DNA of 60,088 nucleotides, taken from assembly GCA_903920435.1 (NCBI GenBank), contig CAIXMB010000151.1:1-60088 (forward strand), read 5' to 3'. Each line of letters starts with the position of its first letter. Position 1 is the stretch's first letter. The notes under the pieces were generated by a model, which worked only from the letters and a program-made list of their open reading frames with translations, made no database searches and was not told where the DNA came from. Positions 7,802 to 18,862 of this stretch are shown here, piece by piece. This DNA comes from an uncultured Actinomycetes bacterium. Lineage in GTDB: Bacteria; Actinomycetota; Actinomycetes; Actinomycetales; Microbacteriaceae. The translations under genes were made by a program, and so were the position numbers.

Positions 7802-9038
7802 CACCGAGGAGCCGACGCCCGCCCTCCCCGTGCAGGCCGAGCATGTCGAGGTGGACGTCATCGATACGCGCGAGGAGTACCTCGCGGCGGTGGCCGCGAT
7901 CGCCGCGGGCAGCGGCCCCATCGCGATCGATGCGGAGCGGGCATCCGGCTACCGTTACTCCCAGCGCGCCTACCTGATCCAGATCTTCCGCAGGGGCGCC
8001 GGCACCTTCCTGTTCGACCCGCCCGCCATCGGTAGCTTCGCTGAGCTGAACGACATCATCGCCGGCGAGGAGTGGATCCTGCACGCCGCGAGCCAGGACC
8101 TCACGTGCCTGCGCGAGGTCGGGCTCGACCCGACGCGCCTCTTCGATACCGAGCTCGCCGCCCGTCTCGCCGGCCTGCCGCGCGTGGGCCTCGGCGCCGT
8201 CGTGGAAGACCTCCTCGGCATCCACCTCGCCAAGGAGCACTCGGCGGCCGACTGGTCGACCCGCCCGCTCCCCCAGTCCTGGCTCGTCTACGCCGCCCTC
8301 GATGTCGAGCTCCTCGTCGACCTGCGCGAGGCACTCGCCGAGGTGCTCGAGCGCGACGGCAAGACGGATATCGCGGACCAGGAGTTCGCGTCGGTCCTCA
8401 CTCGCGACTTCGTCATCGTGCGCCAGGAGCCGTGGCGCCGCCTCAGCGGGGTGCACGCGATCCGCGGCGGACGCAACCTCGCCGTGGCGCGCGAGCTGTG
8501 GCAGGCGCGCGACGCCTACGCCCGGGAGATCGACACGGCACCCGGACGCCTCGTGCCCGACTCCGCGCTCGTCGCCGCCGCCCGTCTGCTCCCCGAGACG
8601 AAGCGCGACCTCGCCGGTCTCAAGGAGTTCACCGGCCGCGCAAGCCGGTCGCAGATCGACCGCTGGTGGAACGCCATCCAGGCGGGCATGGCCAGCGACG
8701 ACCTCCCGGTGCTGCGCCAGCCCGGCGAGACCATGCCGCCGCCCCGGGTGTGGTCCGACAAGAACCCCGAGGCCGACAAGCGCCTCAAGGCCGCTCGTGC
8801 CGCTGTGACCGAGATCGCCACGGAGCGCTCCATCCCGGTCGAGAACCTGCTCACGCCCGAGCTGCTGCGCCGCCTTGCGTGGACCCCGCCGACCCCTGTC
8901 GATGTCGAGACGGTGTCGCAGGCGCTGCGCGAGTACGGCGCCCGCGACTGGCAGCTTGACGCTACGGCACAGGTAATCGCCGATGCCTTTGTAGAGGCCA
9001 GCCAACCCGTGGAGGACGCTCCCGACACAGCTTCGTAG
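7794..9038 (+). CDS. rnd: Ribonuclease D (DEDD 3'-5' exonuclease with HRDC domain)
   Basis: A 414-residue exoribonuclease that trims the 3' ends of stable RNA. The DEDD nuclease motifs are visible: IAIDAERASGYRY (Exo I), LHAASQDLTCLREVGL (Exo II) and the SWLVYAALDVELL region (Exo III, with tyrosine and aspartate). HRDC-type helices follow (ARELWQARDAYAREID; EFTGRASRSQIDRWW). Length fits actinobacterial RNase D. The GTG start overlaps the DUF3000 gene by 8 bases, so translation is probably coupled. Confidence 0.92.
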   Translation: MSSTEEPTPALPVQAEHVEVDVIDTREEYLAAVAAIAAGSGPIAIDAERASGYRYSQRAYLIQIFRRGAGTFLFDPPAIGSFAELNDIIAGEEWILHAASQDLTCLREVGLDPTRLFDTELAARLAGLPRVGLGAVVEDLLGIHLAKEHSAADWSTRPLPQSWLVYAALDVELLVDLREALAEVLERDGKTDIADQEFASVLTRDFVIVRQEPWRRLSGVHAIRGGRNLAVARELWQARDAYAREIDTAPGRLVPDSALVAAARLLPETKRDLAGLKEFTGRASRSQIDRWWNAIQAGMASDDLPVLRQPGETMPPPRVWSDKNPEADKRLKAARAAVTEIATERSIPVENLLTPELLRRLAWTPPTPVDVETVSQALREYGARDWQLDATAQVIADAFVEASQPVEDAPDTAS

Positions 9039-9059
9039 GAAGAATCAAACGATTCCTCC
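9038..9059 (+). terminator. Weak terminator hairpin after rnd
   Basis: A 9-bp stem with one A-C mismatch and an AAAC loop. It begins at the last base of the rnd stop codon and is followed by a short T run (9064-9067). Confidence 0.5.
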
Positions 9060-9065
9060 CGTGTT

Positions 9066-9084
9066 TTAGGCGAGCCTAGGCTGA
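9066..9084 (+). promoter_or_regulatory. Candidate DtxR/IdeR-type iron box before fadA
   Basis: The 19-mer TTAGGCGAGCCTAGGCTGA agrees with the iron-box consensus TTAGGTTAGCCTAACCTAA at 14 of 19 positions by my count. It includes a TAGGCT hexamer (9077-9082) that could be the fadA -10. Confidence 0.4.
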
Positions 9085-9115
9085 GGAAACACGCAAGACG
9101 ATCTGTGGAGGCACT

Positions 9116-10312
9116 GTGGCCCTGAATTCTGATGTCGTATTCGTCGATGGGGTTCGCACCCCATTCGGGCGGGCCGGCGAAAAGGGAATGTTCTGGAACA
9201 CCCGGGCGGACGACCTCGTCGTCAAGGCCATGATCGGACTCCTCGAGCGCAATCCCAGCATCCCCAAGGACCGCTTCGACGACGTGGCCATCGCCGCGAC
9301 GACCCAGACCGGCGACCAGGGCCTCACGCTCGGTCGCACCGCGGCCCTGCTTGCGGGCCTCCCGAAGTCCGTTCCGGGCTACGCCATCGACCGGATGTGC
9401 GCGGGTGCGATGACCTCGGTCACGACCATCGCGGGCGCGATCGCCTTCGGCGCCTACGACATCGGCATCGCCGGCGGCGTCGAGCACATGGGCCGCCACC
9501 CGATGGGCTTCGGCGCAGACCCGAACCCGCGCTTCCTCGCCGAGAAGCTCGTGAGCGGTGAGGCCCTCAACATGGGCAACACCGCGGAGCGCATCCACGA
9601 CCGCTTCCCGCAGCTCACCAAGGAGCGCGCGGACCGCTTCGCCATGGCGTCGCAGGTGAAGGCGGCCGCCGCGTACGACAACGGCAAGATCCAGCCCGAC
9701 CTCATCCCCGTCGCCACGCGGAGCGAGTCGGGTTGGGGCCTCGCCACCCGCGACGAGGCGCTGCGCCCCGAGACGACCCTCGAGGGACTCGCCGCGCTCA
9801 AGACCCCGTTCCGCCCGCACGGCCGCGTGACCGCGGGCAACTCGTCGGGCCTCAACGACGGCGCGACGGCCTCCATCATCGCCTCGGCCTCTGCCGCCAA
9901 GGAGTTCGGCCTGACCCCGAAGATGAAGATGGTGAGCTTCGCGTTCGCGGGCGTCGAGCCCGAGATCATGGGCATCGGTCCGGTGCCCTCGACGGAGAAG
10001 GCGCTGCGCAAGGCGGGGCTGACCATCGACGACATCGGCCTCTTCGAACTCAACGAGGCGTTCGCCGTGCAGGTACTGTCGCTCCTCGACCACTTCGGCA
10101 TCGACGATGACGACCCCCGCGTGAACCAGTGGGGCGGCGCCATCGCGATGGGCCACCCGCTCGCCTCCTCCGGCGTGCGCCTCATGATCCAGCTCGCCGC
10201 CCAGTTCGCCGAGCGCCCCGACGTGCGGTACGGCCTCACGGCCATGTGCATCGGCCTCGGCCAGGGCGGATCCGTCATCTGGGAGAACCCGAACTACAAG
10301 GGAGCCAAGTAA
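9116..10312 (+). CDS. fadA: Acetyl-CoA acyltransferase (thiolase), beta-oxidation
   Basis: A 398-residue thiolase that cleaves 3-ketoacyl-CoA with CoA to acetyl-CoA and a shortened acyl-CoA. The acyl-accepting cysteine is in AIDRMCAGAMTSV, the second motif is FELNEAFAVQ, the catalytic histidine is in GHPLASSGVRLM and the second cysteine in AMCIGLGQGGSVIW. The GTG start has a TGGAGG ribosome-binding site. Its TAA stop overlaps the fadB ATG by one base (TAATG), so the two subunits are coupled, as expected for the cytosolic beta-oxidation complex. Confidence 0.95.
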   Translation: MALNSDVVFVDGVRTPFGRAGEKGMFWNTRADDLVVKAMIGLLERNPSIPKDRFDDVAIAATTQTGDQGLTLGRTAALLAGLPKSVPGYAIDRMCAGAMTSVTTIAGAIAFGAYDIGIAGGVEHMGRHPMGFGADPNPRFLAEKLVSGEALNMGNTAERIHDRFPQLTKERADRFAMASQVKAAAAYDNGKIQPDLIPVATRSESGWGLATRDEALRPETTLEGLAALKTPFRPHGRVTAGNSSGLNDGATASIIASASAAKEFGLTPKMKMVSFAFAGVEPEIMGIGPVPSTEKALRKAGLTIDDIGLFELNEAFAVQVLSLLDHFGIDDDDPRVNQWGGAIAMGHPLASSGVRLMIQLAAQFAERPDVRYGLTAMCIGLGQGGSVIWENPNYKGAK

Positions 10313-12444
10313 TGGCAACGACCGCCGCAGACTTCGACAAGCTCGCCTCTCTCGACCCGGACGAGGTGATCACCCACTCCTACGTGCGTGACATCCCGAT
10401 CTCGGGCGGCAAGGTGCTCGCGCTCGTGACGCTCGACAACGGGAAGGACCACACGCGCCCCTCGACGCTCGGCCCGAAGACCCTCGTCGAGTTCGCGGCG
10501 ACCCTCGACGGGCTCGCCGCGAGGGCCGCGGCGAAGGAGATCCACGGCGTCGCCATTACCGGCAAGCCGTTCATCTTCGCAGCTGGCGCCGACCTCTCCA
10601 AGGTCAGCGACATCCCCGACCGCGAGACCGGCAAGAAGATGGCACAGCTCGGCCACTGGGCGCTCGGGAAGCTGAGCACGCTCGGTGTGCCGTCGTTCAC
10701 GTTCATCAACGGGCTCGCGCTCGGCGGCGGCGTGGAGATCCCCCTCAACTCCGATTACCGCACCATCGACGAGACGGTTCCGGCGCTCGCGCTCCCCGAG
10801 GTCTTCCTCGGCATCATCCCGGGCTGGGGCGGCGCCTGGCTGCTGCCGAACCTCATCGGCATCGAGAACGCGCTCGAGGTCGTCATCTCGAACCCGCTCA
10901 AGAACAACCGCATGCTCAAGGGCCCGCAGGCGTTCGAGCTCGGCATCGCCGACGCGATGTTCGGCTCGGCGAACTTCCTCGAGGAGTCGATCGCCTGGGC
11001 CGACGGCGTGATCAACGGCAAGATCAAGGTCAAGCGGCCGCACGAGCCCGGCAAGATCGAGCGCGTCGCCAAGTGGGACATCGCCATCGGCATCGCCCAG
11101 AAGACCCTCGAGAGCCGCATCGGCAAGGTCGCGAAGTCGCCCTACCGCGCGCTGGAGCTGCTCAAGGCCGCCAAGAGCAACACCAAGGCCGAGGGCTTCG
11201 CGCTCGAGGACGACGCACTCGCCGACCTCATCTCGGGCGACCAGTTCCACGCCTCTATCTACGCGTTCAACCTGGTGCAGAAGCGGGCCAAGCGCCCGGC
11301 CGGCGCACCCGACAAGGCGATCGCGCAGAAGGTCACCAAGGTGGGCGTGATCGGCGCGGGCCTGATGGCGCGCCAGTTCGCGCTGCTCTTCGTGCGCCGA
11401 CTGCAGGTGCCCGTCGTCATCACCGACCTCGACCAGGGCCGCGTCGACGAGGGTGTCGCCTACATCCACAAGGAGATCCACGACCTCCTCGCCAAGGGTC
11501 GCATCTCGCAGGACGAGTCGAACCGGCTCGAGGCACTCGTGAGCGGCACGACCAACAAGGCCGACTTCGCTGACTGCGACTGGGTGATCGAGGCGATCTT
11601 CGAGGAGCTCGAGGCGAAGCAGAACGTGTTCGCCGACGTCGAGCAGTACATCTCCCCGGAGGCGATCCTCGCCACGAACACGTCGTCGCTCTCGGTGGAG
11701 CAGATCGGCGCGAAGCTCAAGAACCCCGAGCGCGTCGTGGGCTTCCACTTCTTCAACCCGGTTGCGGTGATGCCGCTCATCGAGGTCGTGAAGACGCCGA
11801 AGACCACCGATGTCGCACTCTCGACGGCCATGGTCACCGCGCAGAACCTGCGCAAGAACGCCGTGATCACCACCGACACCCCCGGTTTCGTCGTCAACCG
11901 TATCCTCGCCAAGGTTCTCGGCGAGGCCATGCACGCGGTCGACACCGGCACGCCGTTCGAGGTCGTGGAGGAGTCGACGCGACCGTTCGGACTGCCGATG
12001 ACCCCGTTCGAGCTGCTCGAGCTCGTCGGCCTCAAGGTGGGCGCGCACGTGCTCGACACGCACCACGCCGCGTTCCCCGACCGCTTCTTCGAGAGCGCGA
12101 ACCTGCACAAGCTCGCCGAGCTCGGGCACATCTTCGAGCGCGACTCCAAGGGCAAGATCAAGGGCATCGACAAGAAGGCGCTCGAGATCGTCAAGGGCGG
12201 CACGACGCCGATGACGGCCGCCGAGTTGCAGAAGCGCATCGAGGACGGCCTGGCCGACGAGATCCACCGCATGCTCGAGACCCAGGTGGTCGCGGCGGCG
12301 GAGGACATCGACCTGTGCCTCATCCTGGGTGCGGGTTATCCGTTCCAGATGGGCGGCGTCACGCCGTACCTCGACCGTGTCGGAGCCTCGGAGCGCGCCT
12401 TCGGCGACACGTTCCACCACCCCAAGATCGTCGGGGTCAAGTAG
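10312..12444 (+). CDS. fadB: Fatty-acid oxidation multifunctional subunit (enoyl-CoA hydratase / 3-hydroxyacyl-CoA dehydrogenase)
   Basis: A 710-residue two-part enzyme. Residues about 25-300 form a crotonase domain (FIFAAGADLSKVS oxyanion loop, GLALGGGVEIPLNSDYRT, LPEVFLGIIPGWGG), which hydrates enoyl-CoA. Residues about 335-700 form the NAD-dependent 3-hydroxyacyl-CoA dehydrogenase (VGVIGAGLMARQFALLF, catalytic histidine in VVGFHFFNPVAVMPL, DTPGFVVNRIL). The nucleotide-binding glycine motif ends in A rather than G. I chose ATG 10312 because it overlaps the fadA stop and follows GGGAG. A 38-bp palindrome ends the transcript. Confidence 0.96.
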   Translation: MATTAADFDKLASLDPDEVITHSYVRDIPISGGKVLALVTLDNGKDHTRPSTLGPKTLVEFAATLDGLAARAAAKEIHGVAITGKPFIFAAGADLSKVSDIPDRETGKKMAQLGHWALGKLSTLGVPSFTFINGLALGGGVEIPLNSDYRTIDETVPALALPEVFLGIIPGWGGAWLLPNLIGIENALEVVISNPLKNNRMLKGPQAFELGIADAMFGSANFLEESIAWADGVINGKIKVKRPHEPGKIERVAKWDIAIGIAQKTLESRIGKVAKSPYRALELLKAAKSNTKAEGFALEDDALADLISGDQFHASIYAFNLVQKRAKRPAGAPDKAIAQKVTKVGVIGAGLMARQFALLFVRRLQVPVVITDLDQGRVDEGVAYIHKEIHDLLAKGRISQDESNRLEALVSGTTNKADFADCDWVIEAIFEELEAKQNVFADVEQYISPEAILATNTSSLSVEQIGAKLKNPERVVGFHFFNPVAVMPLIEVVKTPKTTDVALSTAMVTAQNLRKNAVITTDTPGFVVNRILAKVLGEAMHAVDTGTPFEVVEESTRPFGLPMTPFELLELVGLKVGAHVLDTHHAAFPDRFFESANLHKLAELGHIFERDSKGKIKGIDKKALEIVKGGTTPMTAAELQKRIEDGLADEIHRMLETQVVAAAEDIDLCLILGAGYPFQMGGVTPYLDRVGASERAFGDTFHHPKIVGVK

Positions 12445-12455
12445 CAGTTCATCGC

Positions 12456-12493
12456 TGATCGAGCGGAGCCGAGATCTCGGCTCCGCTCGATCA
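12456..12493. terminator. Bidirectional terminator, 38-bp perfect palindrome
   Basis: Two 19-base arms pair without any mismatch (centre GAGA/TCTC at 12471-12478). It lies between the convergent ends of fadB and the aldo/keto reductase gene, so it can stop transcription from both sides. Confidence 0.85.
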
Positions 12494-12497
12494 CCGG

Positions 12498-13471
<974 letters not shown>

Positions 13472-13475
<4 letters not shown>

Positions 13476-13855
13476 GCGTGTGTTGCCTTCTCCTTGTACA
13501 GGGCGATCTTCTTGTCGATCGCCGTGAGGCTCTTGGTGATCTCGTCGAGTTGGGCGAGCACGGCGACGCGGTGCCGGCCCAGCAGTTCGAGGCGGTCTGC
13601 GGTGGTCGAGTCGCCCCGGCGCACGAGCTCCGCGTACTCGCGGACCGTCGCGATGGGCATGCCCGTCGAGCGCAGCTTGGTGAGGAACTCGACCCAGGTC
13701 ACGTCGCCCGGTGAGTAGCGGCGGTGGCTGGAGGATGCGCGGTCCACGGGGTCGAGCATGAGCCCGGCGCGCTCGTAGTAGCGCAGGGTGTGCGTGGAGA
13801 GGCCGGTGGCCTGCGCCACTTCGGAGATCGCGAGGCGGGCATCCGTGATGGTCAT
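13472..13855 (-). CDS. MerR family transcriptional regulator
   Basis: A 127-residue regulator with the MerR winged helix at the N-terminus ([20 protein letters not shown], then [11 protein letters not shown]) and a C-terminal coiled-coil dimerisation helix ([20 protein letters not shown]). It has no effector-binding cysteines of the metal-sensing type, so it is closer to the NmlR/AdhR-like stress regulators. It is the first gene of an operon with the aldo/keto reductase. Its own promoter has a 19-bp spacer covered by a perfect inverted repeat, which strongly suggests autoregulation. Confidence 0.92.
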
Positions 13856-13861
13856 AGCCTC

Positions 13862-13892
13862 AGGCTAGAACTTAGAGTGCGCTCTAAGTCAA
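13862..13892 (-). promoter_or_regulatory. MerR-type promoter of the merR-AKR operon
   Basis: On the minus strand: -35 TTGACT (13887-13892), a 19-bp spacer, -10 TAGCCT (13862-13867), then 6 bases to the ATG, so the mRNA is probably leaderless. The long spacer is the hallmark of MerR-activated promoters. The -35 box contains the TGA stop of dxs. Confidence 0.85.
13870..13889. promoter_or_regulatory. MerR operator
   Basis: ACTTAGAG and CTCTAAGT form a perfect inverted repeat with a 4-base centre, lying inside the 19-bp spacer. It resembles the CTTRGAGTGCACTCYAAG-like sites of NmlR/AdhR-type MerR regulators. Confidence 0.8.
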
Positions 13893-15829
13893 ACCTCGCT
13901 CTGCTCGTGCAGCGAATCACTCTCCGACGGCAGCGGTCGCGCCACCGGGATCTTGCTGCCGAGCACCTGCGCGACCACGTCGCGGGAGATCGCCTGGGGA
14001 GTGAGCCCGACCATCTCCATGATGTACTCGCGGCTGCCGTGCGGCAGGAACTGGTCGGGCAGTCCGAGCTCGGTCACCGCGGTGTCGACACTGGCGGCGC
14101 GGAGGTCTTGACGGATGCGCGTGCCGATGCCGCCCACGCGAACGCCGTCTTCGATCGTGATGACGAGTCGATGCTCGGCCGCGATGTCGATGACGCTCTG
14201 CGGCACGGGTACCACCCAGCGCGGATCGATCACGGTCGCGCCGATCCCCTGCGCGGCGAGGCGCTCCGCCACCTGCAGGCCGAGTTTCGCCATCGGCCCC
14301 ACGGTGACGATGAGCACGTCCTTGTGCGGGGCCTCGCGGAGCACGTCGACGCCGTCGTCGGTGCGGCGCACGGCGTCGTACTCGGTGCCCACGCTGCCCT
14401 TCGAGAAGCGAAGGACGGTCGGGCCGTCCTCGACGACGACGGCCTCCCCCAGCTCCTCCCGCAGGCGCGTGGCGTCGCGGGGCGCAGCGATGCGGATGTT
14501 GGGCACGACCTGCAGGATCGCGAGGTCCCACATGCCGTGGTGGCTGGGACCGTCGGGCCCGGTGACGCCGGCCCGGTCGAGTACGAGGGTGACGCCGGCC
14601 TTGTGCAGCGCGACATCCATGAGCACCTGGTCGAACGCGCGATTCACGAACGTCGCGTACATCGCGACCACGGGGTGCATGCCGCCGAAGGCGAGGCCCG
14701 CCGCCGACGTCATCGCGTGCTGCTCGGCGATGCCGACGTCGAACACCCGCCCGGGGAAGCGCTCGGCGAACTTGTGCAGGCCCGTGGGGCGCAGCATGGC
14801 CGCGGTGATGCCCACGAGTCGGTCGTTGCCCTCGGCGAGATGGAGTATCTCGTCGGCGAAGACGCTCGTCCACGACGGCTTGCTCGCGACCTCGATCGGC
14901 TCGCCCGTCTCGGGGTCGATCTGTCCGACGGCGTGGAACTGGTCCGCGGTGTCGAGGAGGGCTGGTTGGTACCCGCGGCCCTTCTCGGTGATCGCGTGCA
15001 CGATGACCGGGGCGCCGTAGCGCTTGGCCTGCTCGAGCGCCTCGGTCATGGCGGCGATGTCGTGGCCGTGGATGGGCCCCAGGTACTTGATGTCGAGGTT
15101 GGAGTACAGCGACTCGTTGTTCGTCAGACGCGAGAGGAAGCCGTGCGTGCCGCCGCGGATGCCGCGGTACAGCGCGCGGCCGGGCGCTCCGAAGGCGTGG
15201 AAGAAGCGGCGGCTCGTGGAGTACAGGTTGCGGTACGACCGCCGAGTGCGCACGTCGTTGAGGAAGTGCGCCATGCCGCCGATGGTCGGGGCGTAGGAGC
15301 GCCCGTTGTCGTTGACGATGATGACGAGGTTGCGGCTGTTGTCGTCACTGATGTTGTTGAGCGCCTCCCACGTCATGCCGCCCGTGAGCGAGCCGTCGCC
15401 CACGACCGCGACGACGTGGCGATCGGCGTGGCCCGTCATCGTGAAGGCGCGCGAAATGCCGTCTGCCCAGCTCAGCGAACTCGAGGCGTGCGAGCTCTCC
15501 ACGATGTCGTGGGGGCTCTCCGACCGTTGCGGGTAGCCAGCGAGCCCGTCCTCCTCGCGGAGCTTGCTGAAGTCCTGACGGCCCGTCAGGAGCTTGTGAA
15601 CATAGCTCTGGTGGCCGGTGTCGAACACGATCGCGTCGTTGGGCGAGTCGAACACCCTGTGCATGGCGATGGTCAGCTCGACGACACCGAGGTTCGGGCC
15701 GAGGTGGCCACCCGTCTTCGAGACCTCTCGCACGAGGAACTCACGGATCTCCGCGGCAAGCTGCACGAGCTGGTCGGGTGAGAGTGCGTCGAGGTCGCGT
15801 GGGCCGGTGATCCCGTCGAGCAACGTCAT
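13889..15829 (-). CDS. dxs: 1-deoxy-D-xylulose-5-phosphate synthase
   Basis: A 646-residue thiamine-diphosphate enzyme that condenses pyruvate and glyceraldehyde 3-phosphate, the first step of the MEP isoprenoid pathway. Visible are the N-terminal GGHLGPNLGVVELTIAMHRV, FDTGHQSYVHKLL, and the ThDP motif GDGSLTGGMTWEALNNI ending NDNGRSY. The transketolase pyrimidine domain has DVGIAEQHAMTSAAGLAFGG and DRAGVTGPDGPSHHGMWD. The ATG at 15829 is fixed by a TATTGT hexamer ending 6 bases upstream; the frame continues upstream but is not needed. Position near RNase D matches M. tuberculosis synteny. Confidence 0.96.
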   Translation of the reverse strand: MTLLDGITGPRDLDALSPDQLVQLAAEIREFLVREVSKTGGHLGPNLGVVELTIAMHRVFDSPNDAIVFDTGHQSYVHKLLTGRQDFSKLREEDGLAGYPQRSESPHDIVESSHASSSLSWADGISRAFTMTGHADRHVVAVVGDGSLTGGMTWEALNNISDDNSRNLVIIVNDNGRSYAPTIGGMAHFLNDVRTRRSYRNLYSTSRRFFHAFGAPGRALYRGIRGGTHGFLSRLTNNESLYSNLDIKYLGPIHGHDIAAMTEALEQAKRYGAPVIVHAITEKGRGYQPALLDTADQFHAVGQIDPETGEPIEVASKPSWTSVFADEILHLAEGNDRLVGITAAMLRPTGLHKFAERFPGRVFDVGIAEQHAMTSAAGLAFGGMHPVVAMYATFVNRAFDQVLMDVALHKAGVTLVLDRAGVTGPDGPSHHGMWDLAILQVVPNIRIAAPRDATRLREELGEAVVVEDGPTVLRFSKGSVGTEYDAVRRTDDGVDVLREAPHKDVLIVTVGPMAKLGLQVAERLAAQGIGATVIDPRWVVPVPQSVIDIAAEHRLVITIEDGVRVGGIGTRIRQDLRAASVDTAVTELGLPDQFLPHGSREYIMEMVGLTPQAISRDVVAQVLGSKIPVARPLPSESDSLHEQSEV

Positions 15830-15835
15830 GGTTCG

Positions 15836-15841
15836 ACAATA
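15836..15841 (-). promoter_or_regulatory. -10 element of dxs (leaderless)
   Basis: TATTGT on the minus strand ends 6 bases before the dxs ATG. Confidence 0.55.
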
Positions 15842-15894
15842 CCTTTCGATCGTCGAACATTCACGTCGAGCGGGGCGAGCCCGGGCATCCGGTC

Positions 15895-15921
15895 GGGCGC
15901 GCGACGAGCCGCCGCGCGCCC
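15895..15921 (-). terminator. Probable terminator of acn
   Basis: GGGCGCGC pairs with GCGCGCCC across an 11-base loop, 5 bases after the acn stop. No T run is visible. Confidence 0.5.
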
Positions 15922-15926
15922 AGCCG

Positions 15927-18731
<2,805 letters not shown>

Positions 18732-18748
18732 GTCGTCTCCCTTGCTGA

Positions 18749-18771
18749 CACTGCACCTATACGACGCAGTG
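18749..18771. promoter_or_regulatory. Inverted repeat over the likely acn -10
   Basis: CACTGC (18749-18754) and GCAGTG (18766-18771) flank a minus-strand TATAGG (18756-18761), a plausible acn -10 about 25 bases before the start codon. It could be a repressor site or a 5' hairpin. Confidence 0.45.
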
Positions 18772-18831
18772 CAATACTTGCTGCCCGATGGGCCCGCGGC
18801 TAGCAAGGCAAGCCTAAACCGTGGCACATCA

Positions 18832-18857
18832 AAAGTATCTTGATATCAAGATACTTT
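18832..18857. promoter_or_regulatory. 26-bp perfect palindrome, candidate MarR-family operator
   Basis: Both 13-base arms pair perfectly around TGAT/ATCA; the core is TATCTTGATATCAAGATA. It begins 5 bases after the P-type ATPase stop and about 100 bp before acn. Its AT-rich stem is unlike the GC-rich terminators elsewhere in this window, and the core resembles MarR/UrtR-family operators. Confidence 0.75.
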
Positions 18858-18862
18858 AGCAC

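Noticed and set aside
13724-15781. A 685-codon plus-strand frame opposite dxs
   Set aside because: Shadow of dxs: no start signal, extreme composition, and the dxs frame carries all family motifs.
18808-18818. Iron box upstream of acn
   Set aside because: Only one half resembles the DtxR/IdeR consensus; about 11 of 19 positions match, too weak to annotate.
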